Shown: positions 15,476 to 23,197 of the stretch, in pieces
Layout of the letters: every line of letters begins with the position of its first letter
Position numbering within the stretch: position 1 is the first letter of the stretch
Origin: SYFY01 sp041752315
Lineage (GTDB): Bacteria; Pseudomonadota; Gammaproteobacteria; Pseudomonadales; Azotimanducaceae
DNA: 64,000 nt
Assembly (NCBI GenBank): GCA_041752315.1
Contig: JBGSHJ010000046.1
Location: forward strand, 1-64,000
Reading direction: 5' to 3'
Notes under the pieces: generated by a model
Databases searched by the model: none
What the model saw: only the letters and a program-made list of their open reading frames with translations
Told to the model about the DNA's origin: nothing
Made by a program: the position numbers and the translations under genes

Positions 15476-18400
15476 TCAAAGCACCAGCCGCGACAGTTCG
15501 CATGGCTTTTCGATGCTGTATCCCTGCGCGTAGTCAACACCGATGTCCTTGAGTGCCGCGAAGATGGCGTCAGTCTCGACATACTCGGCAATGGTCTTCT
15601 TGCCCATGTAATGGCCAATTTCATTGATGGACCGAACCACTGCCTGGTCACCGGGGGTGGAGATGATGTCCTTGACAAAAACACCATCGATTTTCACGTA
15701 GTCCACCGGCAGCGTGCGCAGGTAGGAATAGGACGACAGGCCAGTACCAAAATCATCGAGCGAAAAACGGCAGCCAATGATCTTCATGCGATTCATGAAC
15801 TCGACGGCATTGTCGAGATTGGCAATCGCCGCGGTCTCGGTAATTTCAAAACACACTTTGGAAGTGGGTGCCTGCGTTCGTGAAAACTGTTCGAGCACAA
15901 AATCCGGAAACATCTCGTCGTTGACCGAGTGTCCGGACACGTTGATCGAAAAACCACCAAAGTGATCAAGCCTGCTGCGGTGATCTGCAAGCCAGGTGAA
16001 GACCCGCTCGATCACCCAGCGATCGATCACCGTCATCCGGTTGTAGGTTTCAGCAGCCAGTATGAAGTCCGACGGTGGCATCACCTCACCCAGCTCGTCA
16101 CGCATGGTGAGCAGGATTTCGTAGTGGCCTTCGGTCCGGCGGTCCGGATTGCTGATCGAAGCTATGCGCTGACAATTCAGAATGAGGCGATCCTCGTTGA
16201 TTGCCTTGTCGAGTTCGGCGACCCACTCCATGACACCGCGTCGCCGCAACATGCGGGCGTCGCCCAGTTCGTATTCCTTTACCCGGTTCCGTCCTGCGTC
16301 CTTGGCCGCATAACAGGCCTCGTCCGCATACTGCATCACACTGTCGACCGAATCGGTTGATTGATCGATGAACACCAGACCAACGCTGGCGCTGAGGGTG
16401 TAGGTCCGTCCCTGCCAGGTGAACTTTTCGCTGCGAATGGCGGTCAGCACGTCGTCGGCCCGCTTGCGGGCGTCGGCATTGGAAACGTTGGTGAGCAGCA
16501 CACCAAATTCATCACCGCCAAGACGAGCCACACTGGCCGGCAACCCCTGCAAGGGTTTGGCCACCGTCACGCCCATGATTTTCAGCAGCTCATCACCGGC
16601 CGTATGTCCGCTGGTGTTGTTGACGATCTTGAACTGGTCAAGGTCGAGATAGAGCAGAGCATGCTGTACACCCGTGCGACGGGCCTGTGCTATTGCGCTG
16701 TCCACCGCCCTTTCGAATTCCTTGCGATTGAGCAACTGCGTCAGGTCATCGTGACTGGCCTGGAACGCCAGTTGACTGTGCATGTTTTCCAGCATGCGCT
16801 GGGAAGCGCGTTCCATCAGCGGCAGGTCAAAATCCTCGAGCATCGTGATCTTGCCTTCGTAGAGATTCTGCGCCATCGCGCGCAGGTCAAGCTCCCGGTT
16901 CTTGACCCCTCGTCGATTCACCAGCACAAAGGATCCGTTTGCATCACCAACAAAGGCGATGGTGAGAATGACGGGGCGCCCCTGCACGTCACTGGCAGCC
17001 AGCCATTCCCCCACCTGGATCCGGCGGGCCCTGACCAGTGCCTTGGAAAAGTCCTTGCGAAGACTCTCGTCATCACTCTGGATATCCGGATTCAGCTCCG
17101 GCAGCAAACCGTCGAAGGAGAGGAGCCTTTCCATGCCCCCCACGGAGACATCCTCGAAACTGACAGGTGCCTTCTTGCCGGCAGTATCACCCACCAGCGC
17201 CGCCGAGAGTTTCATGATCAGGGGCGTGCGTTTGCTCGGATCAAAGGAAATGCTGTTCAGTCCTTCCACGACCCGCTTGAGCAACTCGTCAGGATTGACA
17301 AACTCGGCATGCTCGGGCCTCAGCCCACCGGACAGCTGGCCAAACATCTGGTCGACAATGGCGAGTTGATCGCGCCATTCCGCAGACTCCGGCCCCTTGC
17401 GCAGATGAGTATGCACCAGCAGGTTGCGCCAGCCCGGGTTGAGCAGATCCATCAACAGGGTCGGCACCTTGCGATTTTCGAAGCGGGTGCTCATCTCATC
17501 CAGCACGGTGCGCCGCGCACGGGCCAGTTTCTGCTGGCCTTCACTGGCCTTGATGGTCCGCTCTACGTTGCCTCGATAGGATTGTGTCTGTCGGTCAAGC
17601 AGCGGATGCAGTTCATCGACCACCTGCTCGATGACTTCCGGGTTCTTGTCGTACTCGCGAACCACACGCTGCAGCAATTCGTCAACTCGCACCCCAACCT
17701 CACGGTCGATGCCCTCCTGTACATCGGTTGCGTTCCCCAGCCTTGCCAGTTGGTTCAGCATCTGGACCGCACTGTGTGGACGGTCAGCTTCGTGGCGGAG
17801 GAATTCAGGGTCCCTCGCGGCGAGCTTGTTCAGCGTCACTTCCAGACGGCGCACCCAATCGCGGATGCCACCGGTGATGAAGCGGTCCTCGGATATGGAG
17901 TCGACCAGTCCCTCCATCAATTCCAGCGTGTCGTAGTCTTCCTCGGACAACAGCTTGCGGCCGCCATGCCTGGCTTTCAGCACATCGATCAGTCGCGACC
18001 GCATGCGCCGGTCCGACGCTGGCATGCCATCGGCGTCCTGCTCGACTCGCGCCAGCGCCTCCATGATGTCGTCCGTGTTGATGAGATCAGCACGTCGTGT
18101 GTCCGGCTTGGCAAGCAGGTCGTCCACCGATTGTCCCATCCGCTCGCGTGCCTGGCGACGCAGACCTAGCAGACTGCGGGCGGTGTTGTAGACTTTCTCA
18201 CCTACACCCTCATGGGGCTGGAACGGGTTGAAGTCGAGTCTTCCGGCGCCAACACCATCCGCCGCCATCGCCGCATTGCGAACACTGGCATCCATCTTCT
18301 GGTAAGCGGCTGTGTCTACCCGTACACCGCTGGCTGTACGACGAATCACGCTGGTCTGGAGCTTGCGGCGCATCTCTTCGATGGAGGGAAAGGCCCCGCT

Positions 18401-19546
18401 TTCGGTGAGTACCTTGGTCAATGCCCCGTACAGCGGCGACAGCACAGGCAGCATCGCCGACTCGAAAATCCGGCAGAAGTCTTCCCGGACCTGGCGACGC
18501 AGATCAAATCGACGCAACACATCGTCGAATACCCACATCAACGTGGCGGGTCCCATCGGTAGCACATCCTTGTGGGACCAAGGCCGCGACAGCAATCCCA
18601 TCAGCGCTCGCAGATCCAGCAGTTCCTCGGCATAACGCTGTTCGGTCTTGGAGATGATCTCGGTAATCGACAACCATTCTTCGAACTTCTGGGTATCCAC
18701 TATTTCCAGCTTCTGAGCATCTCCCGTCTGTCTTCGACGACGCTTTTCCAGCACCTCTTCGATACGCGGCACCCGTTCGACCTGAGCCAGGATCTGCGCT
18801 GGAATTTCCTGCAGGAAGTGAGTTTCGTGCCGCTCCAGCACATTGAGTCCTTCGAAGTACATGAGTTGGATCGCATTGGTACCGGCATCACGCGCCTTGA
18901 CCAGCAGTTCTTCCTTCCCGTACTTGATGAAGTTGCTGGCGATTCGTTCCACGGCTCGCTGCGTCACCACTTTGATGCGGCCCCGCACACGCGCAGCGTC
19001 TAGCTCACTGATGCGCTTGTCGCGCAGAAAGGCTTCCGGTATCTCGGTGGCCAGCCGGCGGATTCCCTCAACCTCACCGTCTGTTCCCGCTGCCACATCA
19101 CCGCCTTCGGCGAGTGCCATGCCAGCGGCGATTGCAAAGTCCATCAACGAGCGATACGCAGCCGGGGCAAGTGCTCCGTCGGCAAAACGAACACCCATTC
19201 CCAGTCCGTCGTCAGTCAACCGCACGACTACAACCCGGGTGCGGAAATGGCGGATACCCTCCCGTGTAGCTACGGAAAAGTGCATCGAAATTGACGATTG
19301 CGGTGCAAACCCGCTCGATCTTGCGGAAGTCAGGCGACCTGAGGCACTGCCGACCAGCAGCATGCCGGCTTCACAGAAGTCGCGAACCGTGCAGAGCCAG
19401 GATCGGCCTTTCTGAGGATGCGCCAGCGCAGACAGCTGAATGGGATGGCGTACGGACTGACGTCGATTCAACACAGGTGAACTCAAGAGTTTGCCAGAAT
19501 GCGGGTGATGCGCTGCGCGAACCTTACCTGATTCGATCAGCGGCAA
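15476..19546 (-). CDS. PilZ-DUF1631-GGDEF-EAL cyclic-di-GMP protein
   Basis: A 1356-residue protein. Residues about 28-130 look like a PilZ domain with RQSVR (RxxxR) and DFCEAG, an allowed variant of DxSxxG. A long helical DUF1631 region follows to about residue 780, then a linker and a GGDEF domain with an intact GGDEF signature near residue 1009 but no RxxD inhibitory site. The EAL domain has EIL in place of EAL near 1141 but keeps NVSGHS, the DDFGTG loop near 1264 and VKIDG. It may both make and break c-di-GMP. The nominal start is TTG at 19546; GTG 19474 is a plausible alternative. Expression and polarity relative to the next gene are unclear. Confidence 0.85.
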   Translation of the reverse strand: MPLIESGKVRAAHHPHSGKLLSSPVLNRRQSVRHPIQLSALAHPQKGRSWLCTVRDFCEAGMLLVGSASGRLTSARSSGFAPQSSISMHFSVATREGIRHFRTRVVVVRLTDDGLGMGVRFADGALAPAAYRSLMDFAIAAGMALAEGGDVAAGTDGEVEGIRRLATEIPEAFLRDKRISELDAARVRGRIKVVTQRAVERIASNFIKYGKEELLVKARDAGTNAIQLMYFEGLNVLERHETHFLQEIPAQILAQVERVPRIEEVLEKRRRRQTGDAQKLEIVDTQKFEEWLSITEIISKTEQRYAEELLDLRALMGLLSRPWSHKDVLPMGPATLMWVFDDVLRRFDLRRQVREDFCRIFESAMLPVLSPLYGALTKVLTESGAFPSIEEMRRKLQTSVIRRTASGVRVDTAAYQKMDASVRNAAMAADGVGAGRLDFNPFQPHEGVGEKVYNTARSLLGLRRQARERMGQSVDDLLAKPDTRRADLINTDDIMEALARVEQDADGMPASDRRMRSRLIDVLKARHGGRKLLSEEDYDTLELMEGLVDSISEDRFITGGIRDWVRRLEVTLNKLAARDPEFLRHEADRPHSAVQMLNQLARLGNATDVQEGIDREVGVRVDELLQRVVREYDKNPEVIEQVVDELHPLLDRQTQSYRGNVERTIKASEGQQKLARARRTVLDEMSTRFENRKVPTLLMDLLNPGWRNLLVHTHLRKGPESAEWRDQLAIVDQMFGQLSGGLRPEHAEFVNPDELLKRVVEGLNSISFDPSKRTPLIMKLSAALVGDTAGKKAPVSFEDVSVGGMERLLSFDGLLPELNPDIQSDDESLRKDFSKALVRARRIQVGEWLAASDVQGRPVILTIAFVGDANGSFVLVNRRGVKNRELDLRAMAQNLYEGKITMLEDFDLPLMERASQRMLENMHSQLAFQASHDDLTQLLNRKEFERAVDSAIAQARRTGVQHALLYLDLDQFKIVNNTSGHTAGDELLKIMGVTVAKPLQGLPASVARLGGDEFGVLLTNVSNADARKRADDVLTAIRSEKFTWQGRTYTLSASVGLVFIDQSTDSVDSVMQYADEACYAAKDAGRNRVKEYELGDARMLRRRGVMEWVAELDKAINEDRLILNCQRIASISNPDRRTEGHYEILLTMRDELGEVMPPSDFILAAETYNRMTVIDRWVIERVFTWLADHRSRLDHFGGFSINVSGHSVNDEMFPDFVLEQFSRTQAPTSKVCFEITETAAIANLDNAVEFMNRMKIIGCRFSLDDFGTGLSSYSYLRTLPVDYVKIDGVFVKDIISTPGDQAVVRSINEIGHYMGKKTIAEYVETDAIFAALKDIGVDYAQGYSIEKPCELSRLVL

Positions 19547-19627
19547 ACAATTCGATTAGCCCAGCGCGCAGGGCTTGATGGCGGACTGACAGGTTACCCG
19601 TCAAACAGGAGGCGCCGATCCGTGTCT

Positions 19628-20689
19628 TCAGGCCATCACCACCTGGTCACGCCCACCGTGTTTGGCCTGGTAGAGCGCCTGGTCAGCGCGCTCCAGCAGT
19701 GCCGCCAGGCCCTCGCCGCGTCGGTACCCTGTGACACCACAGGAAACGGTGAACTGAACGATGCCGAGATCGGATCGCGTCCGTAGTTCGCGGGTACGAA
19801 CGCACAACCGCTGAGCCACGTTCCTGGCGCGTTCGGCGCTCGCGCCTACCAGGACCAGCAGAAACTCTTCGCCGCCAAGTCGGGCGACATAGTCCGCGGA
19901 TCGAACCAGGGACCCGGCGAGTTTTGCGAAGTCCTGCAGTGCCCGATCGCCGCCTGCATGGCCAAACTGGTCGTTCACCGCCTTGAAGTGGTCCAGATCG
20001 CAAAAACACACCGCCAGTGACGTGCGCTCACGATCGACGTAGGCGATTTCCCGCGACAGGACTTCCATGACAAACCGGCGATTGAAAACTCCCGTCAGTT
20101 CGTCCTGAAAGGCTGCCGCGCGCATACGTTCGAGATTTTGTTTCAATCCCTGCCGTTGCCAGATCAGCTGCCGATGCAGATCGGCAATCTCGACGCCGCT
20201 TGTGACCATGCCGGCCAGTGAAAGGCTAAACAGCGCAAAGGCAATGAGTTCCACCGGCACATCGATGTGCGTCTCGATGATCAGCGCGGTCAGAACAATC
20301 CCGTACGTCAGCCACGCTGCCAGTGCGCTGACAAGAACCTCCATTGGAGACAACCGCGTCGAGGCGAAGGCGATACCGATGAACGGAACACACAGGAGAA
20401 GGTAGCGGGAAGCCCCGGGAGTCAGCAGCGCCAGCGCTACCGCGCCGACGTTCAGCCAGATGACTCGCAACGACGCCAGCCGCAAACCCAGGTGCAGGAC
20501 AGCATCTGGCGGAAACAGGACCAGCACCAGCAACCCGCCCGCCCAGAACAGGAGCAGCGTCTGATCAACCCGCGTGCGGCCGGTTTCGGTCTGCAGCTCA
20601 ACCAGCTGCCAGCTCAGCGTAATGAACAGCAGGAAACCAAGCAGCCAGATCGACAGACGTACCGAGCGGGATTGCATGAAGGGAAGCAC
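19628..20689 (-). CDS. membrane-bound diguanylate cyclase (GGDEF)
   Basis: A 353-residue protein with about six N-terminal membrane helices (residues 12-170), a short coiled-coil and a C-terminal GGDEF domain. The catalytic signature is GGEEF near residue 278, and RSAD five residues earlier is a canonical RxxD product-inhibition site. DELTGVFNRRF and CDLDHFKAVNDQFGH complete the nucleotide and metal site, so an active enzyme making c-di-GMP is expected. The frame begins with GTG; an ATG four codons in (20677) is an alternative. It lies 81 bases upstream of the PilZ-DUF1631 gene on the same strand. Confidence 0.88.
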   Translation of the reverse strand: MLPFMQSRSVRLSIWLLGFLLFITLSWQLVELQTETGRTRVDQTLLLFWAGGLLVLVLFPPDAVLHLGLRLASLRVIWLNVGAVALALLTPGASRYLLLCVPFIGIAFASTRLSPMEVLVSALAAWLTYGIVLTALIIETHIDVPVELIAFALFSLSLAGMVTSGVEIADLHRQLIWQRQGLKQNLERMRAAAFQDELTGVFNRRFVMEVLSREIAYVDRERTSLAVCFCDLDHFKAVNDQFGHAGGDRALQDFAKLAGSLVRSADYVARLGGEEFLLVLVGASAERARNVAQRLCVRTRELRTRSDLGIVQFTVSCGVTGYRRGEGLAALLERADQALYQAKHGGRDQVVMA

Positions 20690-20827
20690 GATGCTGCGAT
20701 GCCTGCCAAAAAAAATGGTTGTGAAGCCAGAGGGATGACATCGTAGCCAAGCCGGACGACGAGGCGATGGCAGCCTTGTATTCTATTGTGCGGGCAGTGT
20801 TGGCTGATTCCGATTTTGTGCGGAGAA

Positions 20828-22309
20828 TCACACCAGCAGCGCCTGCCTGACCGCGTGCTGCCAGCCGGCCAGGTGCGCAGCACGTTCTGCCGCCGCCATG
20901 GCCGGCGTGAAGAGAGCTGCCTCCTGCCAAAGAACGGTTGCAGCCTCGAGATCAGGAAACAGGCCATGGCCAACGGCTGCCAGGATGGCTGCACCGAGTA
21001 CCGTCGTTTCCGTCACCCGCGGACGCTGGACCGGCACCGCGAGCATGTCTGCCAGGAACTGGCACAACCAGTTGTTGACGACCATGCCGCCGTCCACCCG
21101 CAGTGACTCGACTGGCGCGCCATCAGCCCTCATCGCGGCGAGCAGGTCACAGGTCTGATAGACCACACTGGCGATCGTCGCAGTGACCACCTGCGCCGTC
21201 CCGGTATCGAGCGTCATCCCGGTGAGCAGGCCGCGTGCGTCAGGCTGCCAGTGCGGCGCTCCCAGTCCGGTAAAGGCAGGGACCAGATAAACACCGCCGG
21301 TATTCCCGCCGGTTGCACGGCAAAACGCTTCGGTTTCCGAGGCATCGCCAATGATCCGCAGTTTGTCCCGCAACCATTTGACAGCCTGGCCAGCAACAAA
21401 AATGCTGCCTTCGAGCGCGTACGTGGTTTGTCCGCCAACACGGTAAGCCACGGTGGTCAACAGATTGCTGCCGGAGGACGGTGCGACGAGACCGGCATTG
21501 GTCATCACAAAACAGCCGGTGCCGTAAGTGCTCTTGGACATGCCCGGATGTATGCAACCCTGCCCGATCAGTGCCGCCTGCTGATCGCCGGCAACACCGG
21601 TCACCGGAATCGATGATCCGAACCACTGGCTGTCGATCACACCAAACTGGCCGGCGCTGTCGACGACTGTTGGCAACAGTTCCCGGGGTATGTCGAACAG
21701 TTCCAGCAACCGTTCGCTCCAGACGCCCCGGTGGATGTCGAAGAGCAGTGTTCGGGAAGCGTTGGTCGGGTCTGTCACAAAACTGCGGCCACAGGTCAAA
21801 CGGTAGATCAGGAAGCTATCCACCGTGCCAAAACAGAGCTCACCACGCCGCGCCCGCAAACGCAGGGAAGGATCCTGATCGAGCAACCACGCCAGTTTGG
21901 TGGCTGAAAAGTAGGGGTCCAGCAACAACCCGGTCAACTCCCGCACCCAGGGTTCGACGCCCTGTGCCCGCAACTGCGTGCACCGCTCTGCGGTACGGCG
22001 ATCCTGCCAGACGATCGCATTGTGAACCGGTCGCCCCGTTGCGCGCTCCCAGAGCAGAGTCGTTTCTCGCTGATTGGTGATGCCGATCGCCGCGATGTCG
22101 CCACCGGTCAGGCCGGCTGCGGCCAGTGCGGATCGGGTTGCTGACAGCGCAGTGCGCCAAAGGACTTCCGGATCCTGCTCGACCCAGCCACTGGCCGGGA
22201 AGCTCATGTCGAAGGGTTCCTGACCGCGCCCCTGTACCTGCCCGGCTTCGTCGACAACAAATGCCCGCGAACTCGAAGTGCCCTGGTCCAGGGCAAGCAG
22301 GAAAGTCAT
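20828..22309 (-). CDS. glpK: glycerol kinase
   Basis: A 493-residue FGGY-family kinase that phosphorylates glycerol. The start MTFLLALDQGTSSSRAF at 22309 matches the family N-terminus; the open frame extends 20 codons further without similarity. Conserved parts include ITNQRETTLLWERATG, IVWQDRRT, the TDPTNASRTLLFD segment, SKSTYGTGCFVMTNAG and LRVDGGMVVNNWLCQFLAD. No glpF, glpD or glpR lies nearby, so the gene appears isolated. It is divergent from nrdA across an 888-base region. Confidence 0.95.
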   Translation of the reverse strand: MTFLLALDQGTSSSRAFVVDEAGQVQGRGQEPFDMSFPASGWVEQDPEVLWRTALSATRSALAAAGLTGGDIAAIGITNQRETTLLWERATGRPVHNAIVWQDRRTAERCTQLRAQGVEPWVRELTGLLLDPYFSATKLAWLLDQDPSLRLRARRGELCFGTVDSFLIYRLTCGRSFVTDPTNASRTLLFDIHRGVWSERLLELFDIPRELLPTVVDSAGQFGVIDSQWFGSSIPVTGVAGDQQAALIGQGCIHPGMSKSTYGTGCFVMTNAGLVAPSSGSNLLTTVAYRVGGQTTYALEGSIFVAGQAVKWLRDKLRIIGDASETEAFCRATGGNTGGVYLVPAFTGLGAPHWQPDARGLLTGMTLDTGTAQVVTATIASVVYQTCDLLAAMRADGAPVESLRVDGGMVVNNWLCQFLADMLAVPVQRPRVTETTVLGAAILAAVGHGLFPDLEAATVLWQEAALFTPAMAAAERAAHLAGWQHAVRQALLV

Positions 22310-22425
22310 CGATGGGCTCCGGGAGGTCACAGGGAGCACCAATTTCAACCATCCGCAAGGGGGCTGCAACTACCAGTTGAGGACACCTGATCACTGTATT
22401 GGAGGGCCTGCCGGGAACACACAGG

Positions 22426-22434
22426 TTATCCACA
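22426..22434 (+). promoter_or_regulatory. perfect DnaA box upstream of nrdA
   Basis: TTATCCACA is an exact high-affinity DnaA box. It sits 27 bases upstream of the first NrdR-like box and in front of the nrdAB genes. DnaA boxes in the E. coli nrdAB promoter link dNTP supply to replication initiation, so a similar role here is likely. No cluster of further boxes was seen, so it is not an origin. Confidence 0.65.
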
Positions 22435-22460
22435 GCTTTTTTCTTGCAAAACCCCCGACA

Positions 22461-22507
22461 CCTCACTATCTTGTGGTCAGCCCGCTGGAAAACACTATAT
22501 GTTGTGT
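22461..22507 (+). promoter_or_regulatory. pair of NrdR boxes overlapping the presumed nrdA promoter
   Basis: ACACTATATGTTGTGT at 22492-22507 is a near-consensus 16-bp NrdR box. A weaker copy, matching 11 of 16 consensus positions, occupies 22461-22476, exactly 31 bp upstream, the three-turn spacing typical of NrdR box pairs. TTGTGG (22471-22476) and CTATAT (22495-22500), 18 bases apart, could be the -35 and -10 hexamers, so NrdR binding would block the promoter when dATP is high. The nrdR gene itself is not in the window. Confidence 0.72.
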
Positions 22508-22559
22508 TTTTGCTCTCGAACGAGCCCTATTCCAAACATTTTCCCCAAGGTCGGATCTC

Positions 22560-22629
22560 CATGGCCGGAATTCCATAGCCGGAATCACATGGCAGGAACG
22601 ACATCGCAGGAATTCCATGGGAAGAGCGC
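22560..22629. repeat. 14-bp imperfect tandem repeats, about five copies
   Basis: Units begin with CAT at 22560, 22574, 22588, 22602 and 22616 and read CATGGCCGGAATTC with one to five changes each (for example CATAGCCGGAATCA and CATCGCAGGAATTC); the fifth copy is the most divergent. They lie in the nrdA leader just after the NrdR boxes. A 14-bp unit is neither a codon multiple nor a whole helical turn. Confidence 0.7.
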
Positions 22630-22707
22630 TGGGCGAGGTGCTGTTCATCCGATGGGCCGATCGAAGGGGTCATTATGAACCCGGCGGGAGCCAGATGGGA
22701 TCCTGGT

Positions 22708-22751
22708 GAGAAGCTGATGAGAACCTGATGAGAACCTGAAGAGAAATAGAC
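22708..22751. repeat. 11-bp tandem repeats, about four copies
   Basis: GAGAAGCTGAT, GAGAACCTGAT, GAGAACCTGAA and the partly matching GAGAAATAGAC run head to tail from 22708. The unit is about one helical turn long. The set is purine-rich on the plus strand and lies in the middle of the nrdA leader. Confidence 0.7.
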
Positions 22752-22917
22752 GAAGCCGGAGCAGACCAGACCTAGGTCAGCGCCAGCATCCGGAAGCATC
22801 GAACCTGGCAAAACCTCTCGTGCGCTGCAGTGACGCGCCGGGAATCCAGGGTGGTGAGGCGAGTTTCCCGGCATGAGGCCATGCAAGGATCTGGCCCCGC
22901 CGGAGAGGATACTGATC

Positions 22918-22949
22918 GATGACAATCGTAGAAGATGACAATCGTAGAA
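22918..22949. repeat. 16-bp perfect tandem duplication
   Basis: GATGACAATCGTAGAA occurs twice without mismatch at 22918-22933 and 22934-22949. The perfect identity suggests a recent slippage duplication, the third repeat set in the same leader. Confidence 0.85.
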
Positions 22950-23197
22950 GCAGAATCAGACGGGTGTTATTGCGGCAGGTCCACGCTGGACTGTCCGGGC
23001 CCTCCCGATCGGGCCTGCTCTTCCGGTCCTTTCATAGGGGAGGTTTTTTAGGAGGGTCATGTCAGGAAACTTCCGCAGATTGACCAGGGAGCTGCGGAAC
23101 AGGGAGCGGAACAGGGGATAAAACCGCGCACCGCGCGAATGGAACAAGCACAAATTCACGGGCTTTCAAATCGCCCACACCAAATTGAGGGAGCCAT

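Larger units (their letters stand above)
22508..23197 (+). other. 690-bp untranslated leader of nrdAB with tandem repeats
   Basis: If the promoter at the NrdR boxes is used, nrdA has an unusually long leader. No frame in it carries both a ribosome site and a recognisable protein. It contains three separate sets of short tandem repeats (listed separately), a GGCCC/GGGCC inverted repeat near 22997-23016 and a T6 stretch near 23046. GAGGGAG precedes the nrdA ATG. A regulatory RNA structure or a second promoter within it is possible; I recognise no known riboswitch class. Confidence 0.5.

Noticed and set aside
16361..18169. 602-codon open frame on the plus strand, plus several other long frames there
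   Set aside because: It lies entirely antisense to the PilZ-DUF1631-GGDEF-EAL gene, whose motifs are clear; the frame has no recognisable domain and arises from high-GC codon bias.
22426..22434. DnaA box as part of a replication origin
   Set aside because: Only one box is seen, with no AT-rich unwinding region and no dnaA, dnaN or gidA neighbours.
22713..22760. CTGATGAGAAC and GAGAAAT resemble a hammerhead ribozyme core
   Set aside because: The motif is part of an 11-bp tandem repeat and the required stems II and III cannot be formed.
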